From Membranipora membranacea (lineage: Eukaryota > Bryozoa > Gymnolaemata > Cheilostomatida > Membraniporidae): a stretch of 64,000 nt of DNA. The translations under genes were made by a program, and so were the position numbers. The DNA lies in contig OU612072.1 in the NCBI GenBank assembly GCA_914767715.1, positions 1,180,001 to 1,244,000 on the forward strand. The letters are read 5' to 3'. Positions within the stretch are counted from its first letter, which is position 1. Every line of letters begins with the position of its first letter. This document shows positions 35,929 to 49,900 of the stretch, piece after piece. The notes beneath the pieces were generated by a model. That model had not been told where the DNA came from. It searched no databases and saw only the letters and a program-made list of their open reading frames with translations.

Positions 35929-36105
35929 GGCCCGGTGATTGGGCGGGGCATGTGAGAAGCAGGGTATGTGAGCGGCCGGCATGTGGGGGGCAGAGTATGT
36001 GAGGGGCAGGGTATGTGGGGGCAGAGTATATGAGGGGCAGGGTATGTCAGGGTATGTCAGGGGCAGGGTATGTCAGGGGCGGGGCATGGGAGGGACTGTT
36101 AGGGA
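35929..36105 (+). repeat. G-rich tandem array, about 16-17-bp unit
   Basis: About ten imperfect copies of a unit like GGGGCAGGGTATGTGA. The repeated G runs could fold as G-quadruplexes on the plus strand. Confidence 0.8.
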
Positions 36106-36528
36106 CAGGGCATCTCTCAGACGGAAATATAGGCTCAGACCACAAAGCAAGTCTCAGCGGAACACCACCTTCAAAATCTTCATCTGTCTTGTTGAAGGGT
36201 CATGACTGCAAAGACAGACACCATACAGAATCAACTAAACTTGTTTGGCAATAATTTGAATCTGATAAATGGCAAATCAATTATTTGAACGTAATAGTTT
36301 TATGCGGTTTGATATGATTAAATTTACTCAAATCCAATTTTATCTGATGTTCTATAAAATAATGACTAGTTGATGGTTTTCTGTGACATAGACACTCAAA
36401 CACAATCGGAATCTGATAAATATATAGGAACTGTAGTCTGGGTAAGAAGAATGCTTTGCGATTGTAGCCCTTTGTGACAAGTTTGAGAGAGGGTTTGCCA
36501 AAACCACTGATTAAATATATTAGATGAG

Positions 36529-36627
36529 GTGTATCATGTGTTATGTATCATGCATCATGTATCATCAATCTTATGTATCATGTATCATCAATCTTATGTA
36601 TCATGTATCATGTATCATCAATCTGAT
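36529..36627 (+). repeat. ATCATGT-type simple repeat
   Basis: Mixed tandem copies of TATCATG and the longer unit TTATGTATCATGTATCATCAA. Confidence 0.8.
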
Positions 36628-36639
36628 GTAACCATATTC

Positions 36640-36720
36640 TCATTTGCCCCGAAAGGGGCACTGAATAGGAAATAAAGTTCATATTATTATTATTTATTAT
36701 TATGTATATATATATATATC
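36640..36720 (+). mobile_element. 3' end of a non-LTR element
   Basis: A hairpin-like GCCCCGAAAGGGGC is followed by AATAAAGTTCATATTATTAT and a TTA/TA repeat tail. The motif AAAGTTCATA plus ATT repeats recurs at the end of the fragment at 49340-49655, suggesting a shared LINE or SINE family. Confidence 0.5.
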
Positions 36721-37940
36721 ATATTGTTCTATTGGTCATGTCAAATTAATTTACTCCCTATATTTCATGTTATGTCATGTTAACCATCTTAACAAGACAG
36801 AATTGCAAATCTTGGATTGCTATAACAACAATGAGTAAATAAAATTGAACATGTAACAGCTCTTTCATAGACACGTAAATAATATAACAGCAACATTCTT
36901 TTTTAAGAATTGTCATAAGAATGTGCACGAGAGAATAACTACTTTAGGTAGTGTTTGTTCCACTATTAGGTGGAAAATGTTAATACAAACAAGCCGTGCT
37001 AGTCCAAAATATCACGATAATTTTTCTACGACTATAAGCTGTAAAATTTGAATGGACGTCTCTACCGTTTTGAATTAGCCTTATCTCAAAGGCCCCAAAA
37101 AAAAGGCATTTGAGGTAAGACTAGAGAAGTGTTGGACGATTTGAATACAAGGTCAGGACCAAGTTGTCTCATCAAAAACGATACACCACTCTGCTCACTG
37201 GATGCTACGCAAATGTGATAACCACTGCAACGCTCGACCAGACATGGGATGAATAACAGATTCAATATTGTGAGCTAAGGCTATGGTGCTTCGTTTTAGG
37301 AATAATAATGATCTTGCAGTAGAAAAGTGAAAGCCAGCGTTGCATGCCTCAATTTTATGCAAAGCTCAATGTAGCTGTCATCTTAAATCATTACAGGTCT
37401 GACAACAAAAAAGGTTAAAGGGCAACCAAGGTTTGGCAGCAATGCATTAATGGGTAGCAAATAATGTGCTGGGCAGCATCAGCTTTGTGCATTACGCGAT
37501 GCAAAACTCAAAGTAGTTGCTGACTCTAAGATGGGTAACACTTCAGTTTAGGGGAGGTTCCAAGACTTTGCTGTAATAACTATAGAGCACAGGCTAAATA
37601 GTAACAGAAACAGGAAACTGCTATGTGATATTCTCTTTTAGCTGAGTTTGAGTACCTGATGGAAGAAATGTTTCACAAGAATTCTGGCTGAATAATCATC
37701 CGAATTATATTTTGTCTTTTTCCCCATGCAGAAGGTGCAATCTGCTATTAATCAATGGCCATCAATGAGAAGTTGTTTGAAACCTTGGTTGCCCTTTAAA
37801 CTGCTTCTTCAACGTGAGAATCTGCTGTCCACATGTCTGACATTTCACCTAGCGTTACTAATATGCTCCTAAAACGATATAAAATAAATAATTTACATGA
37901 GACCGTCAGTTTTGCTCACCAAGTGGATTGTTACGGAGCT

Positions 37941-39771
37941 ATGGCTTGGCTTAGTAAGACTCTGTGGTCACTCATTCTGATTATTGGGCTAATAGAATCA
38001 GCTTCATCATTGGCTGCTGTCAAAGTCAGGAAAAACCTCTCCAGGCCAGTGAGTATAATACTAGTGGGAAATTTTTTGTAGTGATTCACATTACCTAGTC
38101 ATTTTTTTTAAATATTCGTTTCTTGCTTAACCCTTTTCACATTGTGAAACAGAGCAGTAAAGGTGCTGGCTCTAATTTTCATTTTTATCCTACCGAATGT
38201 TATCACTGTCTCATTTGCTATCACTAGTACTGACAGGAAATTAAAGTCCATACAAAAAAAATAATATATACTGTTTTACCCAAATGACTTTTCCAACTGT
38301 TAACAGGTAGCTGATGAGCCAGTAACTAAGGATGCTGCAGTGGATCCCGCTGAGGAAGGTGGGAGCTGCGCTGCTGACAGGTCTAGGATGGCCTACTGTG
38401 TAGAGTTCCTGCAGTCAGGTAGAGAAGCTCAGACGTGTCTGGATTATCTCTGTAGAGGTAGAACTATGAGCGGAGTGTATAATGTCCATCCATCTGGTTA
38501 CTCAGACTACTCCTTACCAGTCTACTGTGATCAGACTACAGATGGAGGAGGCTGGACTGTAAGTTATCTCCACATTATTAATTTTTACAATCTCGAACAA
38601 CATGTTTGATAATTTAGATTCTACAGCAGTTCTGATCCAAAACAAACTACTAAGAGACACCATATCAATCTTCAAATGATGAGCTGAGCAAAGGCTATTT
38701 GTGAAATAATAATAATATGTCTGTTGTGATTTAGGTATTTCAGCGAAGAATGGACGGTACAGTTGATTTTTATCGTAACTGGGCTAATTACCGTCTCGGT
38801 TTCGGAGAGCTCACAGCTGAGCACTGGCTGGGTAATGAGAATCTGTACATCTTACTGAGCCTACATGATGTGAACGAGCTGTTGATAGACATGCAGTCTG
38901 CTAACGATCTGACATCTTACGCACGGTACGATAACTTCAGTATAGCCTCAGAGTCAGACAACTACACTCTGAGTGTCTCGGGGTTCCTTGGCACGGCGGA
39001 CGCAGGTATGGATCAGAATTATATCAGCTTCTTGATAGGGAAAAATTCTATATGAGACTTATGTTTGAATTCTTGCGAAAAAAACAATAGGATTTTCCCT
39101 AATTTTAAAGTTATTTAAACGCATTGAACAGTTATTTAGATCCTTCTGTCTGGCTATTCTGACTTTATCAAAATTCTCTATGTTTATACTGAGAAGACAA
39201 ATTTTTCCGTATCTCCAGATTCATCAATTGCTAATTTTCATTCTTTAATGTAACTCCAGTTTCACCATACACCTTTCATTTTGTCTGTTGAGGTCAAACT
39301 TGTAATGCTAGCTGGGCTGGTGGTGCAATTACAACTATCGTGTTTCCGAGTTTAATTAAACTGAAATTTTCTCTGGCTGTAATCAAAAATTGCATTAAAC
39401 CTTGTTCCACACACACACCTATATATACCTTTTATTGTCAATCTACAATCATTTTTTAATGATTTAATAATAATTCACATGAGTTAATGTTGATATTTGA
39501 TGTTTTAGGAGATGGTTTGACTCCGCTCAATGGTGCTAGCTTTGCCGCTAAAGACAAAGAAGATAACACTAACTGCGCTCAGAGATTCCAGGCTGGCGGC
39601 TGGTGGTATGGTATAGATAGTCAGACATGCTACGATACAAACCTGAACGGCTTCTACCGAGGAACCGGCCGCAGATCATACAGTGACGGGGTCAACTGGA
39701 AGCAGTGGAAGGGCTACTACGGCTCCCTCACCTTCTCAGAGATGAAGTTTAGACCTAAAATCTCCAACTAG
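37941..39771 (+). CDS. Secreted fibrinogen-related (FReD) protein, complete
   Basis: Four phase-consistent exons: 37941-38048, 38307-38558, 38735-39005 and 39509-39771 (TAG stop), giving about 297 residues. The start at 37941 is chosen because it directly opens a signal peptide (MAWLSKTLWSLILIIGLIES). An earlier in-frame ATG at 37833 would bury it. After a short linker comes CLDYLCRGRTMSGVYNVHPS, a C-Y-C-D-Q motif, GGGWT|VFQRRMDGTVDFYRNWAN and YRLGFGELTAEHWLGNENLY. The C-terminal lobe holds NCAQRFQAGGWWYGI, CYDTNLNGFYRG and a final SEMKFRPKISN. These are the fibrinogen C-terminal domain hallmarks, including the polymer/ligand pocket region. Family members (ficolins, tachylectins, angiopoietin-like) bind carbohydrates or receptors outside the cell; a lectin or immune role is only inference. 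No collagen or coiled-coil segment precedes the domain. Confidence 0.93.
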
Positions 39772-40634
39772 ATTTGGGCTTTTGTTATTTGGATATGGCT
39801 TATTTTTTATTTTTAATTCGCTTTTTCTTACTAACTTTGTTGAAAAATTCTTCGAAAAGTGGATCAATTATGGCATAAACGCAATTTGTTCAGCTAATTT
39901 TGGTTCCTTTTTTGAGATTTCACATGAATGGGTTGTGGTTTTATATGATTATTGGGTCATGGATTCAAACATAGTGTTCTAAAATACTGACTAACAATCA
40001 TTTTCAATTTTAAAATTCTCTGCAGCCAGACTATGGGCGCTAGATATATCAGTCAAGATTGCTATTTTTTTACTTCTCAGTTTTTAATTAAAAGTGTCTT
40101 GAATATTAATTGATAAAATTCCCAGTTTGTTTTACAAAATATTTTCTGTCCATCTGTTTGACACATGACGGGTGAGACAAAAAATTTAATGATTTTGATT
40201 GATCACAGCTGATTGATCTCAGGTGAATGATTATTGATTGAATAATTGAATTTTAAATTATTGACAGCACATATCTGTCCATGTGGGCTGATTTATTACA
40301 GTCATCATCATTGCCAAGTCTACTCATCGAAATCATTGACAGGCATTGAACGTTATGCCTAAATACAAAAAGATAATATGTAACATAGTGAGCAGGTAAT
40401 CAAATATTAAAATAGTTTCAATGTAAATTCAGATAGAGTATATTTATCAATGAACATTTATTCGGTGATGTAAAAGAGTCTATTGCAATGATCTCATTGT
40501 CGAGCACAACAATTAAATCGTGACAGCAAAATGTCTATGACGTTGATCTGACTTAATGGTGTGTGCCCCATTGTCTTATATTGTGCTATATATTATATTT
40601 ATTTACATGCAATAGGTATAGATTGATGACTCCA

Positions 40635-40718
40635 TGGTATACCCTGTATGGTATACCCTGTATGGTATACCCTATATGGTATACCCTGTATGGTATACCC
40701 TGTATGGTATACCCTGTG
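40635..40718 (+). repeat. 14-bp tandem repeat, six copies
   Basis: Six near-identical copies of TGGTATACCCTGTA in a row. Confidence 0.9.
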
Positions 40719-41044
40719 TCATACTCAGCTCGACATTTTACACATAAAATTCCAGCATATTTATCCAGACTGTCTCATAGAGCCTACAGACATGGATCAC
40801 TTAGTAGCATTAATAAATAAATAAATAAAGACTTTTTGTATAGACAAATCTTCCTGTAGTTTTTAACGATACATCAGTGTGATTCATCTGTATATGTCAG
40901 AGCAATCTTCGAAAAATCTGCACATCATCTTTATATCATGTATCAAAAAGTAATCATGTATTAATAACAAATTTATTGTAATCATCATCTTCCTCTTCTG
41001 AAGTAGCCTGTCTCTGTGTTCTCATGAGCCTATCTAGACTAGCA

Positions 41045-41061
41045 GGGGGGGGGGGGGGGGG
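41045..41061 (+). repeat. G17 homopolymer
   Basis: Seventeen consecutive G, prone to sequencing or replication slippage; another run of 16 G is at 29673-29688. Confidence 0.95.
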
Positions 41062-42571
41062 TTCGTTCAATTAAATACAGACGCCATCGCCATCTGATTG
41101 CTCACTATATACATTCTGAGTGGGCGATTTTGTAACGTATTTGAGCGAGAAAGACCAAATGAGCGATATTAATTTCGAGCAAAGTGATAGTAATAAAAAG
41201 CATTATAGCAACACACATTCTTAGTAAAGGACCCTCAAAGTAACTCAAAGAACTATATACAAAAGAACATACAAGCTTGACTATCAACAGATTCCATCTA
41301 ATTTCTAGACTTCGACATCTGTAGAGGAATATTTATTCTCTTTTAAATCATTTGCTATGGTAAATATATGAATTTTTGCTCCAGTGGTATGCCTATCAAA
41401 TGTTATATCAGATTCAGAATTGCTGAAGCTTTGAGGCAGAATCCTCACTGGATCTGATGGACATCCAATTCAGTAAGAGCGTGCTCACTCATCAGTGAGG
41501 ATATCGCTGTTCGTTAATCTATCGATCATCGGTGAATAATTTAGGAGAATTACCAGCACAACACTTTTTTAAACTAAATTTGTGCCTGACATTGCTAATT
41601 CATCAAATATTTGGTTCCACTGGCCAATGTGTAAGCTTGTCAAGCTAACACAAATTGATTAAAAGTTGTCTTCCCTCCATCGAACCAAGGCCGAACAATC
41701 TATTCGAGATTATAAATAAGCTTTAGCCAATCAGCAACTCAGGCATGATTGCTGCTGTACTCATATTTATCAAAACAGTGTAAAGGGAACCTGTTACATA
41801 TTTTTCAACCTGTCAAATAGGTGAGTGTGTGAATGTTAGCATTTCAAGCCCATTGTTCGCTGTAATGAGGTTAAGTGAGTCTTCATTCGATCCCAACGTT
41901 TTTAAGATATGCACACAACACATAAATGTCTGATATAGGTCAGGAAGGGTGATGGGTGAAGTTCATTGAAGTTGTCACTGCAACCAGGCCTGTGAAAGTG
42001 GAACATGTGGCTCCAGTTTGTGACCTTGGAGAGTAAAGTTTCCTTTGACATAAGTTAATCAAAAGTTTGAAGATAAGCCCCCATAGTTCAATAACCATTC
42101 AAGTCAGATGTACAGCATTTTGCTGTTGAGTCTAATTAATACACGAAGTGCAAAGTCATCACATGTTCATCCTTCACACACTAACACACCATGTATTTTG
42201 ATAGTCTGCCTATGGTATTCTTTTAGGCTATGAGTCTGTTGTGTTTAACATGAGGTGACATTCAAGAACCCTTCACTGATCCTTTGGTGTCGCTACTTCT
42301 CCCTCTTCTCGAGCACACCATCCTGGTATAATCATGGTGTGCTCAGATGTGCTCAAACTTAAGGTATGTTTGATTTGACCACTGGTTGCAGGTTCTCTAG
42401 CAGTGATTGATATCAGTATTGTTACTTTGAAGTCAGTTGACAACAGACAAACCAACTACAAATGTGTATTAAGCGTGCAATACGCCTTCTATGCTTTATA
42501 AAGATATATGGAAAGGCGAAGAAGCTATAGGCCTACTTGTGCAGCGATTGTTTCTGTTCGTATACTTTTAG

Positions 42572-43926
42572 GTGCTTTATTCAGTGATATGCCTACTGGC
42601 TCTGTTCCTGCAAGCTTGTGGGGATTGTCTGAAGAGACGAGTCATAACGGACTCAAGCGGCAATATCACTCTACAAAATGCTGACTATGGCGTAAACACA
42701 TACTGCCAATGGCTCATTGAAGGTATTTATAGGCTATACATTCACAAGTCTATCTAAACATAAGCTGGTTGGTTGGTTACTTTGCATCCTCAATATTTCT
42801 ATTGGTCTTTATTGAAAGTTCGCTAGTCTTGTGTTTTTGTAATGATAAAGCGAGTCCACTTACTTACCTATAGATGAATAGGCATGTTGAACCAAGGAGT
42901 TAGAGACCTTAGAGTTAGAGACTGTCTTTAACTCCTTGGTTGAACATACCCTCCTAAAGCTCAGAGTTTCTGAAGTTGTTGCCAGGCTTCAAAGTCAGGC
43001 TGCGTCTTATCATTTTAATTTCCATAAAAAGTCCTATTGGAGACGGATATAAACCTCCAGACAATTGAGCTGCAATTTTCAGTAGAGTCAGCATGCGAAT
43101 CAACTACAATTACTATCAAAGAAAACAACGGCTAAGATGTTTTGTCTTGCTGTTTGTTAATGTGAAAATTAGCTTGATTCTAAAAATAATTTTCAAGATA
43201 ATATTTATTTCAGAATCTTGTCAAAACCATGCACTGTAAACTGTGTGAGTGAAATAAAACCTCCAGGATATCATAAGAAGCCCCAAAATAGAGTCATTCA
43301 AATCATTCATTGTTATTGTCAACCCTGGATTCTTACAGCGAGCCCACCTAAAACGTTTGGAGTTAGAAACAAATATCTCCTGTACTCACACAGTATGATT
43401 TTTGTATAATTTCAGGTGGACCTGGTCAGTTCATAAACATCAACTTTGACTACTTCCTGACGGAATGTGATTATGACTTTTTATATATTTATGGTGGGAA
43501 TTCCTACTCCAGTCGCCTGATTGGTTCTTTTAGTGGTGCTACTAAACCTGATTCGCTGAGCATCGCTGCTCCTAATTCCCAAACACCAGTATATGTAAGT
43601 AATAAGATTCAGTCATCACTATAACATGGATATCTTGATTCACTCAATAGTACTTTATAGATATACATAGAGAGGCTCTAGGATTCTCAGTAAGGTTAGA
43701 TCGGGGTCACCAAAGTAGTAATAATTTTAATTTGAGGAGCTAAAATATGTCTAGTTACAAGTAAAGACAATTTTCTACCAATGCTATGTATGTCATAGGT
43801 CATAAGTCATGTATATATTATATATGTATACTTTACAGGCTCTCATACATTTCTACTCTGATCTCAACTGGCGGCCTAACAATGGCAGCTTCCGTCTCGT
43901 GTATGATATAACAGACTGCAGGTTTG
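42572..43926 (+). CDS. MEGF8: MEGF8 signal/CUB1 exons
   Basis: Exons 42572-42722, 43416-43594 and 43839-43926. A hydrophobic start (VLYSVICLLALFLQACG) looks like a signal peptide core, but the exon opens at an acceptor without ATG. The first CUB domain follows: DCLKRRVITDSSGNITLQ, NTYCQWLIE, TECDYDFLYIYGG and ALIHFYSDLNWRPNNGSFRL. Exon 3 ends in phase 1. Confidence 0.9.
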
Positions 43927-46900
43927 GTAAGTTAGACTTCTCTGATAAACTCAGCTCTATGATGGACCAGTTAACACAATATACTGGGTAGACTGACTAT
44001 TTGTATTTGTGTATTCTCACATCTCTGCCATGACGAGGCAAATTCTCATCAACCTCCTTCTAATTTTAGAACTCATAATGTGAATGACTTTTTAATGGTT
44101 TAACCTTTAAGCGGAATTATGCACAAAGTGTGGAAGCATTCATTTAAAGTGAAATATTCCTAGAAAACTAAATCTGTATGTGTGGAAAATCCACTGATCA
44201 ACAAAAGAAAGCTGGACCAGGTCTTTGTTATGTATCATCAGATCTTATTGGACCGAGTTGTCCAGGTTCTGTGTGTTAATTTTGGTAACCACAAAGCTGC
44301 TGAGCTTAAGTTTCTGTCTCACACAATAAAATGTATGTAAAGCATTATTGTGTTTAAATCACAAGACCCGCTCGTTGATCTACATGATGCACCCCCTATA
44401 TTTTAATATTACTCCTAGCATATGATTTTTCTCACAGACATTAGATAATGGTTTACTGCAGGCAGCTATCGCCTCCCCACCTTCTCCCTTCAGGTTAAGT
44501 TTGCGACACTTGACAAAGTACAGTAATTGTTATTCTATGTCTTCTGTTGCAGGATGCGAGCCTTGCTCTAATCGCCAGTGTCTCTGTGATAGCAGACATA
44601 ACGGTATAGGATGTGATGTAGAGCAGTGCTTTAGCCAATCAGATTGTAGTGATAACGGTGTTTGTTCTATAGACCCATTTTCAGGTGAGTTATATGACGG
44701 TCATATTTATAGTGAGTTAGACTAAAGCTGCCAGTTTAGATCATAGAGCAGAATAGTAACCAGTAGACAGACTATACCTATGAGCCTTTGTGTTAGTCGA
44801 TTAGCTCATGTCAGTCGGTGGTCATTCTCAGTCTGAATCAAACAGCACCATAGACTTAAAATTAATTGATTCATTGTTACTATTAATAAGTCTATTGCCC
44901 ATGCTCTTTCTATTAAGCTATTGCAGATGTAATTTTAGACCATGTCAATATTTTAATGTCACAATCAGCTGGAATCAAACTATAATCTGGTTTTCTCACT
45001 TCAGGGTTACGTTACTGTCAGTGTGACTCTGGTTATGCTGGTAGAAGATGTGACCTTGACCTTACAGCCCCTATGACAGGTCAAGGTCAATGGACACAGT
45101 TGGCCTGGTCCGGTACTGGGTTTGAGAACCGTACAGGTGGGTACTCGCTGTGTTACGCTACTCCCTGTGTTACGCTTACATTGATTGCCTCCGCAGCAGT
45201 GTAGGATTTAGGAGTATGCAGATATTCCAGAGCATTTTTGTATAGTTGACACATCCGTATCCGGTATGAATTTACATACTGGCTGAGTATAAGGCTGTTG
45301 AACGAATGAAGGATTTGCGGCTAAGGCCCCAGATTTGACTGCCCATAAATTAACACAACTCACAAGTCTATGTCATTAATGTTAGTAATCTATGATGAGG
45401 AGGGTATTATAGTTGGATGTTTTGTGATGTTTTGTAGGGCACAGTATGGTGTACGATGAGGCAGGACAGGATCTGTGGATATTTGGTGGATACAGCCTCT
45501 CCTCTGTCACAAATCAGCTCAAGAGATATAATCTCACATCCAGTCGATGGGAGCTGTAAGGATTATGTTATATATAACAGCTTAACTATTCATTGTTTGG
45601 TCATTCCTATCACTACACTGTTTAATGTGAATTAAATTGAATGAAACCATGTCAGATTCAAACATGGAGTTATTATAATAACTTAATTTTTGTATTGCAT
45701 TTTGCCTTCGGTCCTCGTCTATAAAATTAATGTGGCTTTTTACAAACCATCTTGAACAACAAAGGGAGTGCCGAGCGGTGCCCCACCACCCTCTGTGCCC
45801 TTACTGCTGGCCCTACAGCTTTGCAAAATTGCTGGCCTGTAGTTTTGCTATCATAGCTAAGTTGAAAGCAAAAATTAATCTGCTCAAAAGAACATAAATA
45901 AAAACAATCAATCAATATATTTTATCTTAAGATTGTTACGGTGTTTTGACAACAACCAGCTTTACAAATATTCAACAAATAAACTCATACCGAACAAATA
46001 TTTATTCGTCAGTGTGTAAGTTTGATCAGTGCGCTTATTGAAATAATGATTTATATTTGTAGACAATCAGTTGTGTCCCCCTGGCCTGATCCATCATTCA
46101 ATCACAGATCAGTAGTGACATCATCAGGAGGAGGAGGGGATAACTCTGCATGTATGTTTGTATCTGGTGGTGAAGATGGTAACCAGCTTCTATCACAGTT
46201 CTACAGGTAATATTAACTCAGTGCTACTCTAAGCTTTATCAGAGGAACACATTGTATCGCTCTTCAATGAAAAGATAGCCTGGCATTCTTACCGTTGGAA
46301 TGCAAATCAATTCATGTTAGGGCTGAATTTTAATAGCCCTAGTTTCTGACATATGCCCACCCGCCATCTATCATAGCAGTTGGATCTAGTGTGGTCTCAC
46401 CAATCCCTCTTAATATACTAAATCCAGGCAAATTGATCCACACATAGTGCAGCAGACGTGCTATGTGTGTCACCACATGACTTCTGTACTGATATGTAAT
46501 TAAAAATAAAGTTGGTGGCAATGATCTCTTAAAGCTTATATTCATTTATCATTATTGACATTTAACTAGTTATATGATAGCATAAGATTACGACTATCAA
46601 TCACTAGAAGTGCTTACAACTGGGAAGACTGTCGTCACAGATACTACAAATGACTACTATATTTGATGCTTCTATTAAACTGTGATTCATCTGATGAGAA
46701 AATGATGATTGATAAATGTTTGATATCTGCTATCTAAAGCATTATTTAGCTCAGCTACACGACTAAAGTTTATCTCTCTATTATATAGCCCTCTTTAACA
46801 TTTAGAATCAGAACAGAATACTGAAGTTTGTGTTGATTGCGACCAGTTGTGACCTAACTTGTGGAAAATTGTTCACTAAAAATATCAGGTGTTCTATAAA

Positions 46901-49900
46901 TGTGCTATACCCAGTCTTGTGCGGCTCACTAGTTTGCCTTCTGTGGATTTATGTCATTAGCTCTGTGTGTTTTTATTGTAACATTTCCTTTGTTTTTGCA
47001 GATACTGCTTCTCCACAGAGAGTTGGACTAAACTAGACGACCTCCCACATAGTATAGTAGACCACACAATGACACTTGTAGATAACAGGTGGATATATAT
47101 TATGGGTGGTCGTACTGAGAATCAGACACTATCTAGTGTAATATGGAGTTATGACCTGACAGACAATGGTAAGTTTAGTCACAAGTGTAAGCTTTGTCGG
47201 GCCAAGGGTGTATGAAACAAAGCCAAGGGGCGTTTGTCAAGGACAATGGGTGTAAAGAACAAAAGTGTGGCAACTCCTAATGAGATGGGTAGGAGAACCA
47301 TTAAGGTAAAATAAAACTGACAAGGCCAGATATATAGGTTTAGGTTTTTATATCTGTGAGCTGTGACCTGTCTGAACGGTAATGATTGCAGAAAAAACCT
47401 TCATCTATTATGGTTATTACTGTCCTTTCAATGAGTGAGGTAAAAACTTCCAACACAATACAACCACCAAAGTGAAGATTGTGTCAATATTTCTTAACTC
47501 TCAATATCCAAATAACAGACAGAATATGTTCATTGTCTCCTTTTGATCATTCAGTATTCATTGTTCACGCCATTGCAGGTGCATCATGGGAGGAAGTGAC
47601 GCCTCGAGGAGGTAAAAGTCTCGATGTCAGAGTTGCTGGTCATTCTGCAGTGTATTATGGCCCTTCAAGGTCACTAGTAATATTCGGAGGTCACACGCCC
47701 AACCTACCACGATTCACTCAACAAAGGTCAGTATAGCAGTCACATGTCAAGGTTAAAGGTCATCACAGGGTCGTAGCTCACCTCAGAGTAATAGGAGTCA
47801 GTCTTTAAATGTGTATATATAAGTTTGATATGAGTTTTATTGGGATATTTAGTCATGTTATTGATGATCTTATTCTCCAGTCTCAGGTAATGTATTAGAG
47901 TAGATATCTGCTCAATCCTTCAGTCTCAATGTGCCCTCATTATTACATATATATATATGTATATATATAAGAGCCTTACCTGGACCTGGTACCGGACCGG
48001 GTACTGCTGCTGTAAATCTCCTGTTAAACTTGTTAACACCATCTACAAGTATAAATGTTTATTGGTGACCTGCTTATCAGTGTACAGCGCTTCTATAATG
48101 GTGTGTGCTGTGGATGTTCTGTTTGTGGCTTGTTTTTTATCGGACAATTTCTCGCGTCCCCAGCTCACATTGCTTCCAGCCTCTGCCCTCCTACAATTCT
48201 TGAAGACCCTGGACTGTTAGTCCCTGTGTACAAATAGTTTTGAGAAGAAAGAAAGTTTGTTTTGATTATGAACAAACTTAATTTCTGAGCCACAGATAGA
48301 GCAACTATGAAAATTGAATCGACTTTGCTTATCGCTGTTATCGCATGTTATCGCTTATCGCATGTTATCGCTTTGCTTATCGCTGTTATATACATGTGCT
48401 TATCGCTGTTGTCGCTGTTTAAGTACATGTATATACTATATATATATATATATATATACTTTGATTGCCAATCTATAATCATCTTTTTGAATGACATTCA
48501 TGCATGGTCAGAACAAAAAACTTAAAAATAAGGAAAAGCGGAACGACAAAGAAAAAAATGCGATAGTAATGAAAATGAACCTTGACTAATATCAAAATGA
48601 ATTTGATAGTAGTCGTGTACAGTTTGCATGATCAGCGTATCCTTATTGGTAAAGAGTAGTTGAAGTTGAAATAATTTTTTGTCTTCATTAAAATATAATC
48701 CCCAACTCATTCGTTTATCACATTTTTCTATTTTATGTTCCAGTAAGAAGCTGTTTGTGTATCATATAGATGAGAGACACTGGTCAGAGATAGATTACCC
48801 TAAAACTAACGGTCCTAATGCTGTAGCCTATCATACAGCTAATATCATAGGTGAGTAGACAACCCTCTACAGATAATCTCACTTTGGACAATGTTAGTCT
48901 CAGAATAGAAATCTGGGAATTGCCAACAGTGTATGGTTCTGCAATCACAACAGTCCAAATTGTATCAACTTCTGCTTGAACACATTTCTAGGCGATGAAT
49001 ACTGCTTAGTAGAATGATTAAGTAGAATACACCCTTTACTTTAAAGGTTATTTTTAATGTCAAATTCACTCACCACAGTTTTACATCTAAAAACAAAGTT
49101 TTTGAAATACAGCTTCTGGTTGGAAATGAATATCCCTCAGTCCATATATGATTTTAATTGTTAAATTGATCTCTTTAGGTGATTACATGGTGATATATGG
49201 TGGCCAGGCAAAGAGAACAAACTCTAAACCATATAAGCCTTGCCACGGCAATGATATATATGTATATAATCTTATATGTCATGAGTGGATTAGCCTGAGT
49301 AACATGTACACATCTCTGCAGGTAACAGGTGAGTCATATCAGTTATTGGATATTCTGTCTTGTGCTCTCTTTAGACTCGTCAATTTAAAACCTCCGTCAA
49401 AAACTTACTTTTGGGTTTAAAAAACTGGGTCGTCATTTTATTTGGCAATTATTTGCATTCAGTTGACAGTCATGACTTGTAGTGATTGAATTTCAGTCAT
49501 AAACTTGTTAGGTCACATTGTTATGTTACATTAAGTTATAATGGGGAAGGGAATATAAATGACTTAAGTCTGTATTGTCTTATTCACGTGGTCTTATTTG
49601 CTTCATGCATTGATTGGTGGTTAATAAAGTTCATAATAATAATAATAATTGTCGAGGAAGCCTTATATATCAATACGGATTTTCATTCAACAGGTGCTCC
49701 GTAGTAACAGGTGTTCTGTGTTGACAGGTGCTCTATGTTGACAGTTGAAGAACACTTTCTCACAACATGATCAATCTTGAGAATTATCATTCTTTTTTGG
49801 ATTTTGTTATAGAACCCACAGAGACGCCCACCAGTAAGGGGCGTTACTCACACGCCTCGTCAGTTGTCAACGGTAACTTACTCATTATATCAGGCGGCTT

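Larger units (their letters stand above)
35186..37940. other. Intergenic region with simple repeats and a LINE/SINE tail
   Basis: No gene is supported. It holds the 3' flank of the MFS gene (AATAAA at 35446), the G-rich array at 35929-36105, an ATCATGT repeat at 36529-36627 and an element tail at 36640-36720. The proximal part of the fibrinogen gene (open from 37833) shows no clear promoter motif. Confidence 0.6.
39772..42571. other. Intergenic region upstream of MEGF8
   Basis: No supported exon. Contains the 14-bp tandem array at 40635-40718, a tail-like (AATA)n run near 40811, and a run of 17 G at 41045-41061. The MEGF8 first exon with its start codon and 5' UTR should lie here or in the preceding part, but no exon with the right phase and an ATG was recognised. 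Confidence 0.55.

Noticed and set aside
42508-42571. ATG at 42508 as the MEGF8 start
   Set aside because: Reading through from this ATG puts the CUB exon in the wrong frame; the exon is open only from the acceptor at 42571, so the start is in an unseen upstream exon.
48055-48237. Open frame with Cys-rich stretch in the MEGF8 intron
   Set aside because: No matching splice sites or family motif, and it overlaps another open frame of similar length.
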